A DNA stretch of 64,000 bases from Psettodes erumei (GCA_016785225.1 JAFBJZ010000450.1:270001-334000); one strand, 5' to 3'. Counted from the stretch's first letter, positions 11,901 to 31,378 are shown. Notes: a model not told the origin generated them from the letters alone. Translations and numbers: made by a program.

Positions 11901-14406
11901 ACGTTTAAGAAAAAGGGTCAAATCGTGAACGCGGCCCAGCCACTGTTACGTACAGTCACCAACATCTTGGGGTCTCCGTACGATGACGTGCTCACTGGAA
12001 ATGGAGAGAAGAACATCATCGACGGAGGAGGAGGTCGAGATCGTTTGGTCGGTGGTGATGGTGGCGACGTGTACATGGTGAAAAACAGAAATCGGTCGTC
12101 CTGTGATGATTGAAAATTACTCCAGAGACAATGAAACAGACCACGCCATAATAGAAGCAGACCTTCACACTTTTAAAGTCAAGGTAGAAGGAAACAATCT
12201 TGTTCTCAACGCTTTACATTATGTTCTAGCCATCCACGTGACTTTGGTCAACTGGTTCAGATCACCAGAAGACAGACACTTGCTCGTCATCACAAAGGAC
12301 TTGATCACTGTCTCGATCTCAGATAACAAGGCTGACTGCCTAAAGGCAGACCCATTCGACAAGTGCCTAAGAAGTCTCACCATTGACTACAGCAGGTCCT
12401 CATCTCCGCTGGTGGTGGACCTTCAGAAGCACAAGGATTTTGGTAGTGTGATGGAGGTCCGTGGGTCAAAGTTTAATGATGTCATCAGAGGGAACAAAGA
12501 ATGCAATGTTTTTGTCCCAGGAGGAGGGAATGATTTCCTTCAGGGTCGAGGAGAAGAAGACTGGTACATTGTCACACCAGGCCAAGGAGTCAAAACAATC
12601 AACAATGACTCGCCAGATCAAGTCTTGGACGTTCTCTTCCTGAAAGGACAATATCAGCATATAAAGTGTACTTGTGAAGGACAGAGCATCATCGTTTCAG
12701 TGTCCGGCGCAAGAAATGTTATCTTACAGAACTGGTTTGTTTCAAAGAATAATCAGCACCTGCAGATCAAGACCAGCGATGGAGTAACAGCTAGCCTGAT
12801 GTCCAACATCAGCAGCTGCACGGAGTCTTTAATGTTACCCTTAACCGTTGACTACAGAAAGCAGAAACCTGAACCACTCCAAAAACACCAGAAAGGGCCA
12901 CGTGCTGTCAAACAGCCAGGGTGTTTCAGCTATAAAAACAAGAATTCAGGAGAACAGGTCTTCTGTGGTCGCCAAGGCAAAGTAATGATGATGAACAACA
13001 CAGAGTCAATAAAAGAAATGTATGGATCCTCAGGATTCGACATCATGGTGGGAAACAGCAATGAGAATTTGCTTGATCCGTATACTGGGGGTGCGCTGAT
13101 GTCCGGAGGTGAAGGAAAAGACACTTACATCATCAAACCTGGATATGGAAGTAACTTAATCATCGATAACTTTGCAGAAGATCGGATTATTGATACTGTG
13201 CTGGTTGACATGGACTTCATCGAAGGTAGCCAAGTTGCACTCAACTCATCGTCGTCAACACCAGATGTGAATGTTACGATAACAACAAAAGAGGAACAAT
13301 TGAAATTGACCCTCCTCAACTGCAATAAGGGATACCAACACCAGCACTTGGAATTTCAGACCTCTGACGGAGTGAAGTTTAAACTGAAATCATTAAACTC
13401 AAGTGAAGACGTCCCTTCCTTCGAGATTGAAGCTTTCAAAGTGACTCTGGACCAATCGCAGGCTGACTGCCGTTTGGACCTCAGCTCTCAGAGAAACCTG
13501 TCAAAGGTCCACACACTGCAAGGCTGCCGTTCCCAGTCCAATGACCTAATAGGTAATGATCAGGACAATGCTCTAATTGGTGGGTGGAAGGACGACGCCT
13601 TAATAGGAGGTCAAGGAGATGACAACCTGATAGGAGGAGACGGAGATGACCTCATGACTGGCGGCTTCGGAGACGACACTCTTTATGGCGAGGATGGAAA
13701 TGACACTATGATGGGAAACTCCGGCAACGACGTCTTCATTCCAGGACCAGGGGCAGATTTAGTGGACGGAGGTCCTGGCAGAGACACTGTTCTGTATCTG
13801 GGTGATCAGGAAAAAGGTCAAGGGGTTTACGTCAACCTGTTGACTGGACAAGGCCGCTACGCTGATGCCGAGGGGGACGTGTTGAAGGACGTGGAGACCG
13901 TGATCGGCACCATTTATTCTGACATCCTGGTGTCCAGTCAGGAAAGTTCCCTTCTCAAGGGCTCGGACGGCGACGACATCTTGGCATCCACTGGTGGCGA
14001 TTATCTGGTCGGGGGCGATGGAAATGACATTTACATGCTGGCTTTCCGCCAAGGGTCAGTCACCATTGACAACTGTGCAAAGGACAATGCCACAGATGTC
14101 TTGTACTTAGGCTCGCGGTCACCCTTGGCCTATGACTGCCAGATCTTGCCCGACAGAGCTATCCTAACTTTTTTTGGATTAAATGAAGACGGTGTTAAGA
14201 TTACACTGGAAGGCTGGATGAGCAACGGAAACGAATGCGGTCATCTAATGCTGGTTTTCAGCAAGGTGGAGGTTTCAGTGGGCACACTGCTGCAGGAGTG
14301 CCAGTTAAGGCAGGAGGAAAGAGTCTCGCTCATCAGCCACCAGCTGAGGAACCTGCATCAGTCGTGTCATCGGCTTGTTCACGTCACAGATCTGTGGAAC
14401 ATGTAG
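5953..14406 (+). CDS. Secreted chimera: C80 cysteine peptidase, TcdA/TcdB pore-like region, RTX repeats (fish gene of bacterial toxin type)
   Basis: Six coding exons: 5953-6031, 6337-6451, 6755-6799, 6932-6976, 7126-7213 and 7827-14406. The first five total 372 nt (124 codons) with matching phases; the last is 6.58 kb without an intron. Exon 1 encodes a signal peptide with hydrophobic core VLQVLILLGLLSLTV. Exons 3 and 4 each encode an RxRR motif (RARR, RVRR) like proprotein convertase sites. The large exon holds a C80-type cysteine peptidase (His in GHG at codon 8541, Cys in ACKVG at codon 8664), a long region of unknown fold, a hydrophobic segment like the TcdA/TcdB pore domain (about 10460-10960), then several RTX-type modules and a canonical nonapeptide array (13560-13800). 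In bacteria such peptidases autoprocess large toxins and RTX repeats bind calcium; the role in fish is unknown. The frame breaks once at A5 12081-12085: upstream frame stops at 12113 and the downstream frame is open to 14406. Flanking fish genes, splicing and AATAAA argue against contamination. No glucosyltransferase or other recognised effector is visible. Confidence 0.85.
6755..6976 (+). other. Twin 45-nt exons encoding RxRR motifs
   Basis: Exons 3 (6755-6799) and 4 (6932-6976) are both 45 nt, both in phase 2-2, and both basic. They carry RARR and RVRR respectively. They could be skipped without changing frame, and they lie between the signal peptide and the peptidase module, where cleavage would release a prodomain. 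Convertase use is inference. Confidence 0.6.
8360..8820 (+). other. Peptidase C80-like domain
   Basis: Roughly residues 303-456 of the spliced protein. Visible features are a beta-strand/helix start (IVMMEDNPVVSQAA), the LVLVGHG strand with the presumed catalytic His (codon 8541-8543), and SVVACKVG with the presumed catalytic Cys (codon 8664-8666), 41 residues later. Order and approximate spacing match the inositol-hexakisphosphate-activated autoprocessing proteases of MARTX and large clostridial toxins (Peptidase_C80). Both presumed catalytic residues are retained, which suggests activity is under selection. Confidence 0.8.
10460..10965 (+). other. Hydrophobic pore-like region (TcdA/TcdB-type)
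   Basis: About residues 1003-1170 alternate hydrophobic and amphipathic stretches (GTAVGALGLMVGMKGAV, VIPVVGIGFGIYSLA, TTMIVLDVIELAQPELAPL). This resembles the translocation/pore-forming region that follows the autoprotease in large clostridial toxins. Similarity was judged by eye; a profile search with the TcdA_TcdB_pore family would decide. Confidence 0.55.
11540..14290 (+). other. RTX-type repeat modules and canonical GGxGxDxxx array
   Basis: About five divergent modules recur, each with a Gly/Asp-rich turn, a GGxGxDTYII-like strand, a TINN motif, and a conserved QNWF tryptophan segment followed by a DGV strand (around 11540, 11990, 12510, 13080 and 13560 onward). The last contains a run of canonical nonapeptides at 13560-13800 (GGQGDDNLI, GGDGDDLMT, GGFGDDTLY) that would form a calcium-binding parallel beta roll. 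The frame break lies in the second module. Confidence 0.8.
12081..12085 (+). other. Frame break in A5 run inside toxin-like gene
   Basis: The upstream frame meets a stop at 12111-12113. The downstream frame carries the continuing RTX-like module and is open to 14406. The change falls at or next to the A5 homopolymer, so a single-base length difference explains it. No splice consensus is seen around it. Confidence 0.75.
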
Positions 14407-14701
14407 GCTTGACCTCTGACGTCCTGCAGAACGTAGATTAGTTTTGATTCTGTCTTCCTACGTATCGATGATTTCTCAGCTTTGTCGATGAAAATCAATG
14501 ATTTCTTAAAATAACTAATTGTGGTTGTGTTTTTTCCAGCTGTGGAACGTTTGCCATTGCAAGACAACTCGGTCAAATGTTTCCATTTTATTGACGACTT
14601 CCTGTTCTGTATCTGATCGATTAGTCCGTTCTCATATTGAGTTTTTATCCTTTTAAATCAAAAGCACAATAATCGCTGTATGATCGCATGTTCTTCCTGC
14701 A

Positions 14702-14736
14702 AATAAAAATCATTCTAGAAGCATAAAAAAAAAAAA
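14702..14736 (+). terminator. Polyadenylation signal followed by A12 tract
   Basis: AATAAA at 14702-14707, then 17 nt, then twelve A (14725-14736) in genomic DNA. The spacing is that of a cleaved, polyadenylated mRNA end, so this serves as the gene's poly(A) site and may also record a reverse-transcribed insertion. Confidence 0.65.
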
Positions 14737-15144
14737 ACCCGACTGACCTCGTTTTGCTTTCGGCATTTGGGTGAAGTGTTGCTGCAGAGAGGAGAGAGGT
14801 CACGTGACTGGCCTGAGACATGGAGACAGCGGTCGTACTGGACTTGCCTCACCGGTTGAAGCCAACGCGGCGCCATCTTGGCGGCCACTTGGCTCAACGG
14901 GCGGATGGTCCCTCCACCCAACCGCGATCGTGGAGATGGACGGACCAGCATTCTGTGACGTTCCGTCGGCTCTTGCGCTGAGCGACAGTTACCGTGGGAA
15001 CGGCGCAAGTAGACGAGGGTCACGAAGCTGCAGGGGTCATCCAGAGGTCGCACGGTACCAGCTCCGACCTCTGTCCTAAAGCTGACACGTCACTGGCGGT
15101 TTAAAACTGCGTGGTCACACCTTCCTCTGTGTTCAAAACAAATC

Positions 15145-15150
15145 TTTATT
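15145..15150 (-). terminator. pik3r1: Polyadenylation signal, probably of pik3r1
   Basis: AATAAA on the minus strand. The 1.3 kb between it and the pik3r1 stop (16475) has no coding exon and would be the 3' UTR. It is convergent with the toxin-like gene, about 0.4 kb away. Confidence 0.5.
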
Positions 15151-16474
15151 CTCACAGCAAACACATTTTGTATTGACAGCGGGTTCAGGTGAGGGCGGAC
15201 ACGCCCCCGTCACAGGTGCATTAGCTTAAATCGTAATGGAAACCAATCATCTGCCGCAGCATCAGTCACATGACACACGCAGGGGTTATTTAATTTAGAC
15301 TTTTGAGTTTCTCTCGAGCATCTGAACAAAAATGGAGACTTGAGCGTGAAAGCCTTCACGTCATCTGACCAACCGCTTTTATTCGGCGCATCGTTTCCGA
15401 CCACGTGAGCAGATCTGTCACCTGTACCTGGCGAACCCCGAGAGGAAGTCATGTGACTTGATGCACGAAAAGGAAAAAGTGAAACGAAAACAATAATCCA
15501 CCGAGACAAAACGTCGTAATTCGGAGTTGGTTCATGTTTTTTTTTTCCCCAGCAGCCGTCTGTGAAGACGTCGCCGTTCGCAATCCGAACCGAGATCCAG
15601 TTCCGGTTGGTCCAGACTCCCGGCCTCTGGAAGATCTGGGACCGGGACTCCTTATTGAAATGAAATAAGAAAGGAATCGTCTGTAGCTGAACACTGCTGA
15701 TGGGGGAGGGGGATCGGGGGTCGGGGTTCTGGACGAAACAATGATCCGTCCTCATCGTAAACCTGGTTCAGAGTCACGCTGCATCTGCAGCCTCTCTTTG
15801 GATTGTCTGCCATTTTGTATCTGACATCATCACCGTCGTCATCGATCAACAGAGGGGAATCACAGAGGGCGACCTGGTTGTGTTCTATGATACCAGAGGT
15901 TCTGGGATTTTCATCCAGACACGCGCCGGTGCAGCTCTGGCCACCGTCGCCCCCTCCTCTTTCAAACTGATAGGGAACCGGGTCTGGGTTCGGCGTCAGG
16001 CTGATGTTTGTGAACCGGTCCTGCCACCGTGAGAAAACCAAACAAAACGGCCAACGCGCCTGAAACGAGCGAAGCGTGCGCTCAGATTCACGGCATCCCC
16101 TCGGTTTGGACCGAGAAAGTCCGGTTCTGGTCCCCCAGCAGAGGAGCAGGTTTTTAAAGTGAGGGTTCCAGACGAACAGAACCGCAGACTGGGCCAGGTT
16201 CCTCGCTCGCCCCCGCGCCGAGTGGGCTCAGCAGAACTTTAAAACCCAGTGGGAATGTTCTTGTTTTTTTGTGCAGGAGACACAGGAAGTTCGTGGGTCA
16301 GGTGGGGTCAGGCCCCGCCCCCCACAGGAAGTGAGGCGCCTCCTTCAGTTGTGTTTGTCTTACATTTGATTACTTTGCGTCTTGTTGTCGCACAGCAGGG
16401 TGGAGGTGGGGGGGCAGGGTGCGGGGGGGTGTGGCAGTGGGGGGGCGGGGCTGGAGGCGGGGCCGGGGGCGGGG
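15151..16474 (-). other. pik3r1: Probable pik3r1 3' UTR
   Basis: No conserved reading frame or splice site. GC rich and G-rich towards the stop codon. Assigned to the 3' UTR by position between the stop and the nearest minus-strand AATAAA. Confidence 0.5.
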
Positions 16475-21422
<4,948 letters not shown>

Positions 21423-23289
21423 CCTGACGGCTTTAGTTATAAACTTAAAAAAAAAAAAGAAGCTCCGGGTGAAAATATAAAAACAGCGTCCAACTCTTGT
21501 CCTCCGAGGATCTAATGCAGAGAATCTAGCGAATGTGGCGTCTCCAGCTGTCCGAGCGTCTCCCCTGTCTCCATGTCCGCCGACGTCCTGTCATCCCTCC
21601 AGGCCGGGACGCGGCCGCTCGATGGAGGCGTCCTCGCCGTTCATGAACAGGAGTCTCAGCAGAGGCGGCGGCCACATCTGTCGACCTGCGGGACGAGGAT
21701 CACGATCAGTTTATTTTCACGTTTCATTTCGTAAAAAAAAAGAAAAAAGGATGTTTAACTGAACATTTACATCAAATACAGAGCTGCAACTGATAATCAG
21801 CTGTTACCCTGATCATCGTTTGGCAAATATTCACATTTAAGGAGCTGGACTCATTAAATGTTTGAAGAACCGTCAACAAAATGTCACTTTGAGCTGAGTT
21901 TAAATGGGTTTGACCTGACGAGCAGGCTTAAGCAACGCAATTAACAAAGTCTGCAGCTGATTAAGAACAAATGAATCAGGCCGAAATGATGGGAGCGGTG
22001 TGCGTCACGCACCAGCGTGCGGGAAACTTAAAAACACGCACATTTTATCCGCATAAGCTGCGAAATCCAGTAAAACACGCCGCGTTTCAAACGGGATTTC
22101 GTTCAGTAAACAGAAGAAAAGCTTTTTCCGGTTCACGGCGTGAAATAAACGAATCTTAACTTCCTTTTTTCACCTCGAACCGCGACCCCACCCATCACCT
22201 TCACACCTACAGGTGCTACAAGATGAAGATTAAAGAGTAAAAACTAAAAAAAAACAGCGGCGGACGTGGAGCACAGACGCGGCGAATCGCTCCAGGAAAC
22301 GGGAAACGACAATGCACGCCAGCGCTAGCTTAGCCCGCTAGCTTAGCCCGCTAGCTCCCACCAGTCGCTGCGCGTCTCACCGTTTTCCGCGGCGTCTCGG
22401 CGGGGAGCGGCGGGCGCCGGGACGGAGCAGCGAGCACGCCGCGTCCGGACGGTGTCGCCGAACCGAGACCCTCCGTTATTATCTCAGTTTCTTCGAGACG
22501 AACCCGCTCGTGGCTCCGCCGTCCGGATTTTTAGCAGAAGACAGAAGCGCGTCAAGCTAGCGGCGAGCGTAAGCACTTCCGGTGCGGACTGTCAAAGTAA
22601 AACGGCTCATGTGGATTTAAAAGCCGAACACAGACGGGACCGGGCAAACCGCTGGACTTTAACGATAACTCGACGCTTCACGACCAACCTCCCCTCTGAA
22701 TGTCGCTCAAACTGCGTGTTTGCTCACCATATGTGTTGAAAAAGCGAGCGGTGCTGACAAGTTCCGGGCTGCTTTCAAAATAAAATACCCCAAACGACCA
22801 TGTGCTGCGGTCGACACGGAACCGGCGGCGACGTCGTGTCGGTTGTTGGTGATTAACGTTTCACTTTTCCACCTTCTTCTCGTGTCCACGTCGAGTATTT
22901 GCGGCGCTGAGGCCCAAACGTGGATTTAAGAGATTTACAACCGATTACAGCTGCGCAGGGAGGCAGGATACTGACGTCACATCCGGTAACCTAGATTTTA
23001 ATGCAGCGATGTCAAGACAAGGGGGGGCCGAGCAACAAAGCGTGTGTGTGAGGTGGGGGTGTAATGTATTCATGCTGCTCTCATTCATTCAGCACCAGTC
23101 TTTGACAACGCCTGTGTGTGAGTGTGTGAGCGTGTGTGTGACTGTGTGTGTGTGTGTTTTCAGTGGCAGTAAAAAGCAGGGTGACTCCCAAGTCATGTGA
23201 CTGCTGCTGCAGCTTTTCCAGAACAAAGTGCACATCACATGCACGACTGTGCGTCCATCCATCACTCGCCTCATCAAAAATACCAAAGC
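21423..23289. other. pik3r1 5' region: intron, CpG-rich 5' UTR exon and promoter
   Basis: A minus-strand donor (GGTGAGAC, GT at 22380-22379) at the edge of a GC-rich block at about 22240-22620 suggests an untranslated first exon and CpG promoter there. The block contains three GCTAGC/TTAGCCCG repeats (22323-22356). The remainder, 22620-23289, shows no coding exon and holds (TG)n near 23112-23158. Confidence 0.5.
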
Positions 23290-23295
23290 TTTATT
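23290..23295 (-). terminator. shld3: Polyadenylation signal of shld3
   Basis: AATAAA on the minus strand about 210 bp past the shld3 stop codon. Confidence 0.65.
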
Positions 23296-23505
23296 TAGAG
23301 CGGAGGGTGACACACACACACACACACACGTTCGCGGTTCTGATCCAGTTCGTTCACATGAGGATTCGTTGTCACGGGCGAGAAGGAGAACGTCACATGA
23401 TCAGAGTGACCCGGCTCATTGTTTATCGTCTTATATTGAAGCGTTACGATGCTGAAACGGCGGAGTTCCTCCGCAGAGCTCGCACCACGTCCAGCCGGCG
23501 TCCCC

Positions 23506-24447
23506 CTACATGCTGAAGACGCGTCCCAGCCTGCGGACGGACAGGCCAATGGTCCCCGTGAGCGGCAGCTCGTCCTTCAGGAAGCGTCCCACCTGCTCAG
23601 AGTCCAGGACGTCGCAGAACACCCAGATCTCCGCCCGATCCCTCTGGATGTTGACGTTGCACGTCGGCAGCCTGGAGCCGGAGCTGCGGGCGGTCCGGAT
23701 CAGAGTCCGCCACACCTGCGGGCCAGGAGGCCGACGGAGCAGAAAGAAGAAGAAACGGTCAAGTCCAGCTACACGACCACAAGATCCACATTCAGATCAC
23801 ACGATTCTGGTCCAAAGTCCTGGAGCTGGAGTCCGGTCTGAGTGTGCCCGAACGCACCTGATCCGGGTCCTTCCAGGATCCAGAAATGACAGCGCGAGTA
23901 CTGACCTGTTCCACGTCCCGGCCCGGTCCACAGTTGTGTTCACCAATCACCCACTTGGCCCTCTGGCGTAGGTGGAGCCCGTGGACGGACACCATGTGAT
24001 GAAACTGTTTGGACGGGCGGGGGAGCTCCGCAGCCGGACCCGACTCTGCGCGAAGACGCTCCAGGAGCGTTTGACGGGCGTCTCTCTGGGTGACGCCCGG
24101 CGGAGGTGGTTGGGGGTTTCGGGGACGCAGGGGACATCTTTGCTTCTTTGTGATTCTTCAGGCAGACCCGCCGTCTCCTCTGCGCGCGGAGGATCGGGAC
24201 CAGTTTCCACGACGAGGCCGCCGGCTTCAGGCTCTGATCCGTCAGAGATGAGCGACTGACGGGTGGAGGGGATGACCGGAGCGGGTCTGGCCGGCCTGAG
24301 CGGCAGCGCGCGGTCAGCGGGGAACCAGGGCGCGAAGACCGGAGGAGTCCGACGGGCGAACGGCCGCAGGAGCTTCTCCGTCCTCTCCAGCAGGGAGACG
24401 AGCCCGTCTGCTGATCCGGGCCGGTGGTGCAGAACCACATCCTCCAT
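23506..24447 (-). CDS. shld3: Shieldin complex subunit 3
   Basis: Two coding exons, 24447-23906 and 23715-23506, totalling 752 nt, one short of 251 codons; the human protein has 250 residues. The N-terminus (VVLHHRP, then VFAPWFPADRALPLRPARPAPVI), a central KRSWSVF, and the C-terminal block (IWVFCDVL, VGRFLKDELPLTG, RRLGRVFSM) match SHLD3. That protein bridges REV7 to SHLD2 in the shieldin complex, which protects DNA ends from resection downstream of 53BP1 and favours end joining. The PRPAPPVI-like proline stretch is the expected REV7-binding region. The frame changes between the SWSVF segment and the LHLRQRAKWVIGEHNC segment near plus-strand G5 24019-24023, consistent with a one-base deletion. 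Human SHLD3 and PIK3R1 both lie on 5q12-13, which supports the call. Confidence 0.85.
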
Positions 24448-25451
24448 GCGGACGGACGGGGGTCAGGAGCTCAGGAGAGCGACTGCACCACCCTCCTCCT
24501 CCTCCTCCTCCACCTCCTCCTCCTCCTCATCAGCTCACTGGGAAGTGGAGCACAGTCACAACACAGTTGGGTCAGTCCGGTTCTGGGTCGAACCATCGCG
24601 TGTCCAGCCGGCACCGGCTCGTCTGTGGGCCGGACATGAGTGAGTGACACGTGACGTCAGAGCAGCGCCGTGACGCACGGTTCTGAGTTAAAAGATGAAG
24701 TCGGAACAAAGCGAGGCTCTGACAAAGATGAAGCGTGCGGTACCAAACCGCCACATTTAGTCTGATTACACAAAAATAAACACACAACAGAAGGAATGAT
24801 GGTGACGGTTGTCACGACCTTATCAAAGTCAAACGTGTTTCTGAAAACAGGAGATTACCTGAGGAGGTTGAAAGTCCCCGCCGCCGGCAGCTAATGTTTT
24901 TAGCTGACGATGCTAGTTAGCCGACGAGCTAAGCGCAGCTAACTGAGCAAACTGGAACCCGCCGGACGAGTCCGGTTTGCGGCTCAACGTGAAGCGGAAC
25001 CAGCTGGACATTAAAACGCCAAGAAAACACACAAAACAGCGGATGTACCTTTCACATGAGCTCGCGGCGGACGATGGCGGAGGTTAGCCGCTGGGCCGCG
25101 AACACGGAGGCGGTCTTCACGGAAACTCTCGCGATAGTTGATGTAAAGCCCGAGACTGGAACAGTTTCGGCGTTTTTATTTGATCCCATTACTAATTAAC
25201 ACGAGATGACGCGTCCGACGTTAAACGCATTTAAACCTGAGTCTATAAACCGGTGATTTTTACATTTTAATGACCGGTTGTGGGGGCAGGTATCCGGCAG
25301 GGGGCGACCGAGCTGCCGCCGCCGGCGTCCATCTTCGTTCCGGGGAGTTCTCGCCGTACGCGTTGTTCCGGTCCGGCTCCGGACGTGTAACCTGTAACGC
25401 GCGTCACGTGTCGTGAAGAAGGGACGAGGCGGTGGTTTGTCAACAGGACAT
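24448..25451. other. shld3 upstream region
   Basis: No coding exon. Two GC-rich parts (about 24880-25140 and 25290-25430) with a GCTAGTTAGCC-type cluster at 24903-24950 look like a promoter with untranslated exons for shld3. The 3' flank of ppp2ca begins near 25430. Confidence 0.45.
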
Positions 25452-25457
25452 TTTATT
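25452..25457 (-). terminator. ppp2ca: Polyadenylation signal of the PP2A catalytic gene
   Basis: AATAAA on the minus strand about 650 bp past the stop codon. The inferred 3' UTR (25458-26100) contains (GTT)n at 25859-25890 and a G-rich run at 25670-25700. Confidence 0.6.
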
Positions 25458-25859
25458 TCATACGTCTCTTCAAATTACAGTAATATAGTTGCTGAGATGA
25501 GCGCCGGCTGCAGCCCGGACACCTAAAAACTCACAGCTGGACTACATGAAGCAAACTGGAAACTCTTTCCTCCTCTCTCCATCTCTCTTTTTTTTAAATG
25601 ATCTCGCAACAGAAAAAAAAGCACATACTGTATGCCATGAGATGTGATGAGTGGTGATGACATCAGGTGGTGGTGGGGGCGGGGGGGGGGGTGGGGGTGG
25701 CGGTTTATAGTGCTGGTCTAACAAAAACAAAAACAAAAATAAAAAGTTGTACATGTTGTAAAAGGATCAGAATATGGCACATTTGGTCCACGTTGGTAGT
25801 TTTATTATCTGGTTTTCAAACATGTAAGAAACAGAAAAAGACAAAGAAAACAGATCAGA

Positions 25860-25890
<31 letters not shown>

Positions 25891-26100
25891 TCCCAGAAGC
25901 ACAGCATCAATGACAGCATACGGACAACACGACTCTCCTCCTCCACGTCTTCATCTCGTCGGCCAATCGTTTGTTTCTCCGGGATCGATAATCGTCGCTA
26001 AAATCTTCTTTCCATCCAGAATGACAGGGTGGGGAGGGGGGAGGGGCGGGGCCGGGGGGCGGAGCTTCGTGGATGATTGACGGGGGATGGCTTTGGACAT

Positions 26101-29451
<3,351 letters not shown>

Positions 29452-30321
29452 GACAACCGCGGTAGCTTGCTAAGCTAGCTGTATTAGCTACCCGAAAAAA
29501 CAAACTGGCCTGTGTCTCGGCGCTAGCTGCTTTAGCCTTTAGCTCGTCGTATTGTTAACCCGATCTAGTCCCGCCAAACCGGTTGGAAAATCAACGACAA
29601 GACGTAATATTAACGAGCCCTTCGATCAACTTCTATCATGATAAATTACCGATGTTCGGTTACCGACGTTAAAAACCAGTCTATATGAGCCGGGGGAGTG
29701 AAAATGGTCGAAAGTCCCCGATGCGGCAGACCGTAGCGGCAGAAGTCAGCGGCGTCGCATCTGCTAGCCGATTTGCTAAAAGAGCTAGCTACAATAACAT
29801 CCGGGCATTTCAGCAACGCGCAGGCTCAGCGCACCAGCGACGCCGCGTGGACAAGACGGGCAACTGCAATTTAGCAAAAAAAAAAAAAAAGTTAAATGTG
29901 CGGAGAACGTGCGCTGCAGCTGTTCCCGAGCTAACCCTGTTAGCTCGTATTTAAAGTATTTAAAGTAGCAAGATGCTAATCGTTGCGGCGCAATCGACTT
30001 TACCCCGTCCGTTTACCCCAGTCCCAGTACTCGTTTCAACACATTTCAGTTAAGTTGCACGAATCACTTCATACTTGGTTTGTTATTCTGCGTTTGCCCC
30101 GGCCGGGCGGTGCTCCGCCTTCCCGTGGTGCTCGGAGCCTTAAATGAAGCGCACCGGCCGGTTGTCAACACACGGTGAAGTGGCCGAGCGGCTGCGTGTC
30201 TTGCACAGCGACAGTACATAAAGGAAGAATACAAACACTTCACATGTACAGTCTATGATTTGACGGCACAGATCGAACCGGGTCGCCAGTCGTTGTATCC
30301 GGCCCAGATTCGGCCACAACA
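29452..30321. promoter_or_regulatory. Bidirectional promoter region ppp2ca / srp19
   Basis: 870 bp separate the two start codons, which face away from each other. The interval is CpG rich near both ends, has no obvious TATA box, and holds GCTAGCT/TTAGC clusters at 29467-29560 and 29761-29790. This is typical of a shared housekeeping promoter. Confidence 0.6.
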
Positions 30322-31324
30322 ATGGCTCATCTAACCCAGAACCCCGCTGATAAAGAGAGGTGAGTTCTTGTGAGGAGCTAGCCCGTTAGCCTAGCTAAGC
30401 TAACAGCGACAGACTGCGAAACTCCCATGGACGATGTTTTAAATTTAAACAGAAGCTGAGGGTATTTAACGGCAACTCGCATTTTAAATCGTTGCTCCGG
30501 CGACATCGTCGCACGTGAATATCTCCTCTTAAAATCGGGACATTTTTAATTCTTATTTATGTCATTTTTATTATTCCACGACCTGTTTGGTCCACCGCGG
30601 CAGTTAGCAGCTAGCTGTGGCTAAATGGAGTTAGCGGTGTATCGCGGTTCGCCGCCGTGACCCTGCAGAATAACATGTTTTCTAACGGGTTCGACACTAA
30701 TTCAGTTTGTCACGTCATCTTTAACAGAAATCGTAGTTTTTTTTTTTACTTTGAGTTTAGCATGACGTGTAACCCGCGGATGACGTGAGCTCTACGTCAC
30801 ATGAAACGGTCCCGTCTCATGGCTGCATCTTTGAGGTTTGATTGATTAGTTGCGCAGGGCGTCCCGGTGACTGTCGGTGTAATTAGAGCTCCTCATTGGT
30901 GGTTTCTGATGGTGTGTGTGTCCCTCATGTGTTCCAGGTTCATCTGCCTGTACCCGGTCTACATCAACAGTAAGAAGACGCTGGCTGAGGGACGCAGGAT
31001 CCCTGCAGACAAGGTGAACGTCCACCTGTCTCACCTGGGACACAAGAAATCTGTCGTCTTCTCGCGGGACAAAGTCGGTAACGCGTCGCCATTTTAACTG
31101 CGAATGTGCCGCCGAGCTCAGCGGAGTTGTTTGGGTTCATCCCGAGGGGAACGTGAGCGTGAGAACCATCCGGGTTCAGAACCATCCGGGTCCGCGTGTC
31201 CGGGTGTGCGACTGAACACAGAGTGACGTTGTGTGTCCGCAGGCTGTGGAGAACCCGTCCTGCACCGAGATCAGAGACGTCCTGACGGCTGCCGGGATGA
31301 ACGTCTACCTCGAGGTAAAGCAGA

Positions 31325-31378
<54 letters not shown>

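Noticed and set aside
5953..14406. Bacterial contamination as explanation for the RTX gene
   Set aside because: Five upstream GT-AG exons with agreeing phases, a eukaryotic poly(A) signal and fish genes on both sides are continuous with it in this window.
30170..30300. tRNA-Ser-like stretch GTGAAGTGGCCGAGCGG
   Set aside because: No matching T-arm at the right distance, no acceptor-stem pairing, and it lies in the srp19 promoter/5' UTR.
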